Positions 35,033 through 43,871 of a stretch of 64,000 nt of DNA are shown here, piece after piece. Source of the DNA: Wurfbainia villosa (taxonomy: Eukaryota > Streptophyta > Magnoliopsida > Zingiberales > Zingiberaceae). A program made the translations under genes and the position numbers. Numbering within the stretch: the stretch's first letter is position 1; every line of letters begins with the position of its first letter. The stretch is taken from assembly GCA_025175895.1 (NCBI GenBank), contig CM045996.1, forward strand, positions 108,985,179 to 109,049,178. The letters run 5' to 3'. Below the pieces are notes generated by a model. That model was not told where the DNA came from. It did no database searches and saw only the letters and a list, made by a program, of their open reading frames with translations.

Positions 35033-36442
35033 TGTTGGTGCAATCGGCCCAGGTCACGATTGACCAGGACTCGAGTTTGGCTCGAGTGATGTTTTGATGT
35101 GTTTTGATGTTTTGACAAAAACATATGACAATATAATTGTCAAGGAAAGTCCAAGCATGGGTCTTGGCAAATGGAAAGTCCAAGCATGGGTCTTGGCAAA
35201 TGGAAAGTCCAACATGAGTTGGCAAGGAAAGTCCAAGCATGGGTCTTGGCAAATGGAAAGTCCAACATGAGTTGGCAAGGAAAGTCCAAGCATGGTCTTG
35301 GCATGGAAAGTCCAACATGGGTTGGCATTTGAAGTCCAAAGGGATTGATATTGGCGGCGTAAAGTCCAAGCGAAGTCTTGGCGGCGTAAGTCCAATGTGC
35401 CTTGGCGGTGTAGACACCGTTAGCATGACATAGCCGATGGAAGCACCTGAAGGCTAGCGCGATGGATGAACAAGTCATGGATGACTTGGAGGGATCCGAG
35501 AGGCGTGAGGCTGATGGAGGTGGCTAGAAGGCTTAGGTCTAGGCTAAGGGTGGTCTAGCAAGTATGGGGGAACCATACTTGAGTTAAAATCTCATGTTTG
35601 AAATGTGCCCGGTCGATGCCATGTGGCGGTCGGTGGACCAATCAACTAGGGTTTATTTGCGGGTTATGGCCTAGCGATCATTGCCCGATGGCGGTCGGTG
35701 ATGGCTCAGCGATCGTGATCGTGTGATCGATCGGTGGTGCTCGAATTCGACCCGCGAGAATGGAGTCGAGACTCGGTGTCAGTGAGGACTCCATCGATCG
35801 GTGATGGTCACAATGTCGGTCGGTGATGTTCCGTTGGACTTATCCAATGTGGAACTAGCCGTTGTCTCACGATAACAGTGGCATCAGTCGACTGATGGTC
35901 CCGATCAGTCGACTGATAGACTTTTTCCAGCATAGGTTGAAGCTATATATGGAGCTCGTGATGGAGGAAAAAGCAATCGGTTCTTGAGGGCTATTGGGGC
36001 GATTTGTTGGTGCAAATCAGGTCTCCAAGTGCAAGCAAGCAACCAAGCATTCAAGCAATCAAAACAAGTGTTGTAAAGTCTTTTCTTTACTTGTATTTCA
36101 TATTTACATTGTATATTGCTTGTATTTCATTCTTACTGTTGTAAGATTTATTGTAAAGGGTTTCTCCGCCTCCGACTTGTGTCGAGAAGGAGTGTTTATC
36201 ATTAGTGAGTGCGTGTGCATCACTAGGGCTCTTTAGAGCTCGATCCGTGGAGTAGGAACCGTGCGGTTCCGAACCACGTTATATCATTGTGTTAGCTTGT
36301 TGTCTATTTTGTTATTGCTTTTATCATTATATATATTCCGCTGCGCTAACGAAATTGTAGACACAAACGGGATCGAATTACATCTTCGTACGGTCATCTT
36401 CGCTATTCACCCCCCCTCTAGCCATTCCAAATATTCCTAACA
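35033..36442 (+). repeat. N1 5' LTR
   Basis: 1410 bp. Near the start lies TGACAAT...ATTGTCA (35127-35143), then the short inverted-repeat array 35151-35405. Further in are CGATCG-rich and CAGTCGACTGAT repeats (35690-35920), TATATAT at 35944-35950 and TTCCGCTG at 36336-36343. Confidence 0.95.
35151..35405 (+). repeat. Array of about 10 short inverted repeats in N1 LTR
   Basis: Each unit reads AAGTCCAAN...NTTGGCA. Arms agree within each unit: CCAAG/CTTGG at 35151, 35180, 35233, 35286 and 35366; CCAAC/GTTGG at 35209, 35262 and 35312. The last units keep only CCAA/TTGG. The 3' LTR repeats the array from about 43990. Open frames on both strands here are by-products of the repeat. Confidence 0.85.
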
Positions 36443-36444
36443 AG

Positions 36445-36456
36445 TGGTATCAGAGC
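36445..36456 (+). other. N1 primer-binding site (initiator Met tRNA)
   Basis: TGGTATCAGAGC two bases after the 5' LTR, as in N2 and N3. Confidence 0.9.
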
Positions 36457-36514
36457 CCGGGGCTCTTCTACGGATTAACATCCGGGAGCTAAGGCAAAAG
36501 GCTAGAGGGTGAAG

Positions 36515-38173
36515 ATGGAATTCCAAGACAAGCTTGGATGGGAAATCAACACTCCACCTCCATATGATCCAGAAGATTTTCCGGCATGGAGAGCAAGAAT
36601 GGAAACATTCTTGATGATGAACATAGAGGATTGGTTCATCCTCATTGAAGGTCTTGAACCCCCTAGGAATAAGAAGGGGAATGTCCTAAAATTGAAAAAG
36701 TGGACCCAAGAGCAACGTCAAAAGCTCAAGACCGAAGTTAAGGTAACGAAACTTTTGGAAGACTTAATCCCTAATGATGTTTTGTGCAAGCTAGGGGATT
36801 ACATGTATGCTAAGGAGCTATGGAGAAAATTGGCAAGATACCATGAGGAGAGTTCATCCTCAAGTGAAAGTGAGGAATCGGAAGTTGAGATGGAGTCAAC
36901 TTCCGAATCGGAGAAAGAAGAAGTAGAAGAGGTGGAAGAAGCATCTATTCCTAGGATTGAGGAAGAGAGACCATCCTCTACACCGGAGCAACCTCAAGAA
37001 GAGCTTTCAACATCCGATCAAGATGAGGAAGCTCAAAATTCAACTCTGGCACCTACCACCACCCTAGGTAACTCAAACACTTTATTTTCAAATAAAAATC
37101 ATATTATGTGCTTTGAGTGTAGGGAGTATGGGCATTACAAGAGCAAATGTCCAAAGAGGATCAAGAAACCTCCTCTGGCACCTAAAAGTCAACAAAAGTC
37201 AACGGACACCGGTTCTCCAAGACAAAAGAGCAAGGAGCATGTCATTTGCTTCAAATGTCGACTACCGGGTCATTACCGGAGTCAATGCCCAAAGAAGAAG
37301 AAGAAGGGGCAAAGGGGAGCATCACAAGTAGGGGGAGCCACTAAGGCAAACCTTAAGGTATATTTAAATAATGCTCCGCCTAATTTAAATATTAAGAAGC
37401 ATGCTAGAACTAATTTTAGCAATTTTGTTATGTATTATAAAGAGCATGCTAGAAGTAACAAACATAGTTGTTTAGGAGCTAAGAATGTTCACCTTAAGAA
37501 TAAGGAGAAATTTGGGACTAACGTCCCTAAAAATATATTACCTAAGGAAAGCATTAAGAAAATAGGAGAACATCTAGGCTTTGATGCTAAGGAACCTAGA
37601 CATATGCCTAGAAATAGAAATATCTCAAGAGAAAATCAAAAATCAAAAATTGAGATATTAGAAAAGGAAAATCAAGCCTTGAGATCAAGGCTTGAAAAAC
37701 TTGAAAAGACCCTCAACATTATGCAAAATCAAAGGCAAGGGTCAATTGGTCAAACTTTTAGGTCAAATAATCCAAGTCAACAAGTATGATCTAAAAGACA
37801 AAAGTCAACCAAAGGCAAGAAGGGTTTGGGTCAAAAACCTAAGTCCAAGGTGACTTATCATAGTGTTCCATTTGACTATAGAACACTAACTAGGTCTAGG
37901 AAGACCAAGGTCAATGGGAAAGTCATTCCTAGAGTTGACCAAGGTTTGTGCCTAATGGCCAAGGTTTCGAAGAAACCTAGGATGACCACTAATAAGGTTG
38001 TTAGGGAGGCAATCCCTAAGGTTAACCTAGGCAAGACCAAAATGACCAAGGCTAATAAGCCTAGGAGGGTCATTAGGAAGGTATCTAGGGAGGCTATCCC
38101 TAAGGAATATCTAATTAACCCTAGGAGCTCAAATCGATTTTGGGTTCCTAAGAGCGTGATTGATTCATGCTAA
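36515..38173 (+). CDS. N1 gag, one in-frame TGA
   Basis: 552-codon gag from ATG 36515 (MEFQDKLGWEINTPPPY; a GTG two codons earlier is less likely). Residues 1-115 are capsid-like (FPAWRARMETFLMM, AKELWRKLARYHEE). About 115-190 is acidic and Ser-rich. Two CCHC zinc knuckles follow (CFECREYGHYKSKC, CFKCRLPGHYRSQC), both intact. A basic region and coiled coil (KIEILEKENQALRSRLEKLEK) lead to a TGA at 37787-37789; the same frame continues to NPRSSNRFWVPKSVIDSC. N3's gag is open at the matching point, so the TGA is probably a recent CpG-type change. Expected role: particle assembly and RNA packaging. Confidence 0.85.
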
Positions 38174-38734
38174 GATGGGTTTAAGGTGTGCCAACCTTGA
38201 TTGGATGGGTAGTTAACTCAACCATGATAAAGTTGGCACTTTAGGTTACTTTCAAGGTTATGGTTACCTTGGAAATATCCTTGAGCCTTAATTTTTAAAG
38301 AAGTTTAGGTTGTGTCAATATATATCTTGAAAACATGAAAATCAATAAAATTGACACGATCTAGATTTAGAGGTCATAGTGTGTATCTTTGATTATTGGC
38401 ACACTTTGGAAGGTCATGTATCAAGAATTGTGTGGTTAAGATGTAAAAGTAACATCTAGAGTGATACTCAAGTGTCACACAACTTGATGTTTTGTATTCA
38501 CCATGCTTCATATGTTTTACCATATGTTTGCATGGAAGGAACGTCTAGGATAGATTACATCTCACAAAACAAGTCTTTTACCTTGATTGTGTATTTCAAC
38601 ACTTAGAAAGGGTGAGATGTTAGGTTTTGGAAATCATTGAATGTTAATGTTTGCAAAAATGAAATAAAACATTAAAATACATTAACAAATACATAAATAA
38701 AAGTATAACATCAATACATTCGATATACAAGATC
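38174..38734 (+). other. N1 post-gag non-coding segment
   Basis: No coding. Starts with a repeated GTGCCAACC/TTGGCACTTTAGG context shared with N3 (60590-60740) and includes the stem-loop 38557-38620. Homology with N3 fades after about 38640. Confidence 0.6.
38557..38620 (+). promoter_or_regulatory. Conserved stem-loop, N1 copy a
   Basis: ACATCTCAC (38557-38565) and GTGAGATGT (38612-38620), 46-nt loop, followed by TAGG. Lies 384 nt after the gag stop. Confidence 0.6.
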
Positions 38735-39120
38735 TAACATGATAAAATGGAATAATTAAGATGACGAAATCGAGATTTTGATTTTGAATCGAAATCAGAT
38801 ATCGATCGATATCTGATTATCGATCGTGTGCTCATAGCGCGATACGATCGGCCATCGATCAGTGCTAGCTCCATGACTCGGTGATCGAACATCGATCGAT
38901 GATGAGGTCCATCGCGATCGTGATGGTCTTCACCAAGGCCGAAGGCCATCGATCGAGTGCTCGGGCGATCGAGTGATGTGCACATCGATCGGTGATGGGC
39001 AACATCGATCGGGATACTCGACGTTACGGAAGGTTGATCGATTGGCCGGATCGACCGATCGGCCGGCTCGGTAAACCCGTAATAAACGTCGATCGGTGTG
39101 ATGCTCATCGTCAATCAGTG
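38735..39120. repeat. CGATCG-rich motif region upstream of accessory gene
   Basis: Many degenerate copies of CATCGATCGGTGATG and relatives, for example near 38800, 38890, 38983 and 39003. The same word family fills 35690-35840 of the N1 LTR upstream of its TATA-like box. No coding. Confidence 0.65.
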
Positions 39121-39160
39121 AATCGCATTTTAAAAGCGAACCGCTAGGGTTCGGCGTCTT

Positions 39161-39414
39161 CACGTGACGAACTTCTTTTCCTCCTTCGGTCTCCTCCGAT
39201 CACGGCTCCCTCTCCACCAACTCTTGGCGTACAACCTTCAAAGTCCTAGGTTTGATAAACAAACCTCTCCTCTTCCATCTTTGGAGCCCTAGTTCGCGCG
39301 ATTTAGGGTTTATTTCTCTTGCTCCGTTTAGGGTTTCGGCGGCTGAAGCTTTCCGGCGACTTTTCCGGCGATCCTCAGCAACATTTGAGTCTTCCCTCCG
39401 GCACACACATTCAA
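39161..39414 (+). promoter_or_regulatory. Leader/promoter-like region of accessory gene
   Basis: G-box CACGTG at 39161-39166; two telo-box words TTTAGGGTTT at 39302-39311 and 39327-39336; C/T-rich leader sequence. These are common in plant gene promoters and 5' leaders, and no such block occurs in N3 at the matching place. Confidence 0.45.
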
Positions 39415-40659
39415 ATGGCGCCTAAGTAACAAATTTTCTTTCCGAGCCCTAATTTTCATTTCCATTACAATTAAGGTTTATCTAATCGTGTATTGTTGTC
39501 ATTGCATGTCATATCATCACATTGCATTCATAATAGGAGAGCCCGTAGGAACGATCCACCCGAGAGTGAATCTCGATTGTACCAACCTATGTTGGTTAGG
39601 TACATCGATAGGAACTTTTTCAATAGGCATTGTAGTGACGTTATGGAATTAATTGCATACTACAATCTGATGAAAATTGTTTTATGCACGCATCCAATTA
39701 ATGATGACCTTATTAAGGAATTCTATCAAAACCTTAAAAAGGTGGATGACGGTCTTACATACACTACTCGCGTTGCAAAACGCGAGTTAGAGTTCACTCC
39801 TGCGATACTGCGGGAGTTTCTCGAGTGTAGGCCTTCAGATAACACCTTTATCTTCTACCCTACCATGGACTTTCCTCTACCTGAGCCTTTTGATCATATC
39901 TCTATGGAGTCCATGCATGAGCATATCTTTGGTTATCCTCGTCCACTGGCCCAGAATCTATTTCCTATCACCGAGTTATCTTGCACGACAATGTCCTTTA
40001 CAAGGTCATTGTTGGGTGTTTCTCTCCATTGTCACTCGAGTGCGGCGGTCGGCCTCCCCATCTCTTTCTTCTATATGCCATGCGTCATCAGTTAGACATA
40101 AACTTTGCATTGAACATTTTCCACTGCATTGTGCACTTCACTTCCCACACAAGGGAAAGTGCATATGCCATTTGGACATATCATCACAAAGACATGGTCG
40201 ACTCCATAGGCATCAACATCCATAGGGCTCTCTGCGGCTATCTCGGAGGTGTCTGGTATATCGATTCAGAACTTCTCCTTAAGCTACGGATGGCTGGCGC
40301 CAGACGAGATGGAGTTGGCGCCACGACCACCACCCAGGGCACACAGACAGCCTCCTCCGCCACCCAGAGAGGCGACAGAGGACCACAAGGATGCAGAGAC
40401 CACTGATGAGGATGACCAAATGCCAGCAGACACATCGTGGTGTCCGTCGGATCGTCGTGGTCGCCGAGTCCGGACAGAGTATCGATCGGTTGGCGCTTAG
40501 TCGAAACTGACAGCAGGCGAGTTTCCTTCGGCCACGCCTCAATAGGATGGAGGAGACCCGGGGCGCATAGAGCAAACGATCACCGATATGCTAGAGATGA
40601 TGCGGGCCTGGACTCTGAGTCAGCAGCCTCCTCCGCCGCCACCTCCTGCGGACGATTAG
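39415..40659 (+). pseudogene. Accessory gene in N1, putative plant transposon protein-like, one intron
   Basis: ATG at 39415 opens MAPK. A GT...AG intron (39426-39536, 111 bp) joins in frame to RARRNDPPESESRLYQPML. Then come NDDLIKEFYQNLKK and RELEFTPAILREFLECR, resembling the 'putative plant transposon protein' domain family, and in a shifted frame (about 39981-40280) LHDNVLYKVIVGCF and HLFLLYAMRHQLDINFAL, the second half of that domain. The original frame resumes with a Pro/acidic tail (EATEDHKDAETTDEDD) and ends WTLSQQPPPPPPPADD before TAG 40657-40659. Two frame changes and two in-frame TAGs (40498, 40546) make it a pseudogene. Function unknown. Family call rests on remembered pattern. Confidence 0.6.
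39426..39536 (+). other. Inferred intron of the accessory gene
   Basis: GTAACA...AATAG, T-rich, 111 bp. Splicing removes a TAA directly after the fourth codon and restores a continuous frame with a basic N-terminus. Retention of an intron argues the segment came from genomic DNA or that sense transcripts were not spliced before reverse transcription. Confidence 0.5.
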
Positions 40660-41078
40660 AGGATATTAGATTTTTTTGTGGTTGTCAATTTTTGTAGTGA
40701 GATTGAGCATAGCCAATCTCCATTTTGAATGTAAAAGACAAATTTTAAGTTAAATGAAATCTTTGTTTCTGAAAAATCTTGTGTGTATGAATGAATATTT
40801 GTATAATTGTATTGCTATCATATACCATGTCATGACATTGTTTAGGGTTACTTTAGATGTCATGTTTTTCTTAAACTTCATCATATGTCATGACATCATG
40901 ATCATTGGCCATGTTTTTAATAATGCTATTATTTATGCCATGATCATACATTCATGCATTAACTTGATTAAAATTGATTTAAGGACTATGGCATGACTTG
41001 GAGTCCCATTTATAAGGGAATCAAGTAGAGTTGCCTTAGGAAAATGCATGAAACCCTAGATTAGGGAGAACAAAACCC

Positions 41079-41138
41079 ACATCTCACATCTAATTGACAT
41101 GTATGTGTATTTATACACTATAGATACATGTGAGATGC
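41079..41138 (+). promoter_or_regulatory. Conserved stem-loop, N1 copy b
   Basis: ACATCTCAC (41079-41087) and GTGAGATG (41130-41137), 42-nt loop that itself contains GTGTATTTATACAC (41105-41118). Matches the single copy in N3 in position relative to downstream blocks. Confidence 0.6.
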
Positions 41139-41354
41139 TAGGATATGAGTTAAGTTCAAGGTGCATAGTTTTTGCATCTAGATGAACTAAAACTTATCTA
41201 ATTTTAGTTGTGGATCATTGGGAGAGCTTGTGTACAAGTCATATACATAGAGCCCAAGGAATATGATCCAAGATAAGGTTTTGAAAACATTTTAAAATCA
41301 TTTTGAAAAACCTTGGTGAAGTCTATCTTTTGATAGCAATCACCATTGATGAAG

Positions 41355-41412
41355 TTGATACAAAGTAGGACCAAAACATTGAAAATTTCAATGGTTTTGA
41401 ACTTTGTACCAA
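41355..41412 (+). promoter_or_regulatory. Second hairpin in N1 3' region
   Basis: TTGATACAAAGT (41355-41366) and ACTTTGTACCAA (41401-41412) pair with one mismatch; between them is CATTGAAAATTTCAATG, itself an inverted repeat. N3 has TGATACAAAG/CTTTGTATCA (61249-61303). The duplicated copy at 41851 has lost the right arm. Confidence 0.5.
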
Positions 41413-42711
41413 TTTCACTATTTAATGGGTAAAATAATTTTCAAACATTTTTCACCCAATGTATTAGTCATAAGTATTATACGTATCAAATTTCGTGATT
41501 TTTCGATATACGTATAATTAGTTATGATTTTTTGAAAATCATTTCTGATAATCAAAATCGAGATTAAGTTATCGATCGCCTACTGGTGGATCGGTGATAA
41601 ATTCCGATCGTGATTTGAATCACTTTCGTAGTAGCTGATTTAAACAAGGTTGTTTAACCCGATTTCAATCACTCATAATCCTAGGATATGCTTTGGTAAG
41701 TATTATAAAGGGTGTAAATCCATTGGATATGGATTAGGAGAAATATTTGGGGTTTGTATCAATTTTAAGGTGTTGGAAAGTTCAATGTTGGAATGTCATT
41801 TTGAACCCACCTTGGTAGAGTCTATCTTTGATAGCAATGCGTTGATGAAGTTGATACAAAGTAGGACAATTGAAAATTTCAATGGTTTGAACTTTATTAT
41901 AATTTCACTATTTAATGGGTAAAATGAATTTTCAAACATTTTTCACCCAATGTATTGATCATAAGTAATACGTATCCAAATTTCGTGATTTTTTCGATAA
42001 TCGTATAATTAGTTATGATTTTTCAAAAATCATTTCGATGCGAAAATAAAGATTTTGAGTTATCGATCAGCCTAGGTGGGGCCGGTGATAAATTCGATAC
42101 GATTTTTGGATCACTCATTGGTAGCCTATTAAAGGGTAAAACAAGGTTGTTTAACCCTTGGCATGATTATAGTCCCTAATCACTCATAATCTAGGATATG
42201 CTTTGGTAAGTGCATTATAAAGGGGTAAATCCATTGGATATGGATTAGGAAAGTATTTAGAGTATTTATCAATTTTAAGGTGTTGGAAAGTTCAATGTTG
42301 AATGTCTAACCTTAATTTGATAGTTTAGGTTCCCTATTGGCTTAGGGACTTCCCAGGGACATTATTTCTTTTTTGGTGCTCAATACGCAAAGGGAGCAAG
42401 CCTTTAGGGGAAGGAATTCATCATGGGATGATGAATGGTATTTTTTTTTTCCTTATGGAAAGGGAAAATGAGTTTTTGTGATACCCAATTTGGTAATTGG
42501 GAGAGTGAATAGGATTGCCTCTCTTGAGTGATATTGGACTTATCACTAGGACGATGGTAGGCATCCTAAGTATTTTTGGACCAATGGGGAGATTGTAAGA
42601 TCTCATTGGGGCATGAGACATTGACCCTCTTGGGGAGACAACTTTTTGCTGTTAGTCAAAAAGGGGGAGAATGTTTGGGGTAAAACATTTGGAGAGTATT
42701 TACCAATTTTG

Positions 42712-43787
42712 TGTTGGATCGAGAAGCGTCGCTAGAGGGGGGGTGAATAGCGATCGTAAATCTTTTCTTTTTCGTTCGTTAATCTGTGAAAGTAAGCCTG
42801 GCGGAAATAAATAGTGAACCGTTTATTTTACTTGGTTCCACAGCCCAGCGAGCACTTTATCAAGGCCCTATCGGTCCTAGGATCGTCGAGGCAAAGCACT
42901 CAAAAGCGTCTCTCCTCCGTTGGAGGTAGGAGACAACGATTAGCAAAAACGAATACGAGGATGAGGCACAAGCCTACCTCACCTCGTTATGAAGATAAAA
43001 TACGCAATATAATATCAAAATATTACTTGAATCGCTGCCGACGAACGAAGATCGAAACTTGGCGTCAGCGTCGCGCGTCTCTGACGTGTTGAAGTTAGGC
43101 ATTGTAGAACTTGATGAATAATTGATGCTTGATTTGGAGATGAATCCTCCTCCTTTTATAGACTTTAGCCTCTGAATTTGTCTCCTATTTCTTTACGGAT
43201 CATGAATTTTTCCAAATTTTTTATCGCGAGTGGCGCGTCAAGCGTTATCGCGTGACCTAAGCGCAAAAGGCGAATCGTCGCCATCGGTCGTGATGCCCTC
43301 ATCGGTCGTATCGTAACCGATCGACTTGATGCATCTCATCGATCAACTGATAACGATCGTACTTAATGTCCAGCGTTCAGGCTGCCGCGGTACAACCACT
43401 TCACTGCAAAGAGATTAGCCGAAAATGATAAATCACGACGGTTTCTAACAAAACCAGATCTCGACCTAGACCTTCCACGAAGTCTTAGTATAAATCGCCT
43501 GCAGTAGATCCCAGTAAAGAGGACACCACTTACAATCTCTCACTCCTGCGAGCTTACCTCGATAGTAGCTCTACTTCCGACTTCACTCGATTCCTTCGGC
43601 TCCCTCAAGATTCACTCAAGAGTGTCGCCCGACCACCACGTGCTTCCTCGGGTGTCGCTACATAAATTTCCGACTTTAGTACTTTTACACCCTTGATTTA
43701 GCTCGTGAGATAACAATATAAACTTAACTTTGTGTCTTTGCCATAATCAAAACACAGGTTCGATTATCTAGTGCCCCTGCACCAACA
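42712..43787 (-). mobile_element. Solo LTR of an S1 relative, TSD TTTTG
   Basis: 1076 bp, TGTTGGATCGAG...CTGCACCAACA on the plus strand, the reverse of an S1-type LTR (S1 ends CGATCCAACA and starts TGTTGGTGCAG). TSD TTTTG at 42707-42711 and 43788-43792. TATAAAA on the minus strand at 43154-43160. No internal region remains, the usual result of LTR-LTR recombination. Confidence 0.9.
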
Positions 43788-43871
43788 TTTTGAAATTTGG
43801 TAAGGGATTTGAGTTAGTGTCCTAACTCAATAATTTGTTTGGTTTTTGTCAAACATCAAAAAGGGGGAGAT

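Larger units (their letters stand above)
40660..42711 (+). other. N1 3' non-coding region with 499-bp tandem duplication
   Basis: Homology with N3's 3' region resumes near 40800 (CATGTCATGACAT words, GGACTATGGCATGA). 41303-41801 and 41802-42306 are a tandem duplication: CCTTGGTGAAGTCTATC at 41311 and CCTTGGTAGAGTCTATC at 41810. After 42310 come blocks shared with N3 (GGCTTAGGGACT, ATCATGGGA) and a purine tract near 42658. No credible coding. Confidence 0.7.

Noticed and set aside
35054..35478. Overlapping long minus-strand frames rich in CLDFP/HAWTF repeats (also 43849-44350, 57478-57754, 62013-62784)
   Set aside because: They come from translating the inverted-repeat array of the N1/N3 LTRs in every frame; both LTRs and both strands give them, and they have no start context or domain.
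36445..36456. tRNA gene remnant at TGGTATCAGAGC sites
   Set aside because: Only the tRNA 3'-end complement is present and it sits just inside LTRs, so these are primer-binding sites.
39200..39406. Minus-strand 68-codon frame opposite the accessory gene leader
   Set aside because: It mirrors a C/T-rich leader; the plus-strand gene model with its intron explains the region better.
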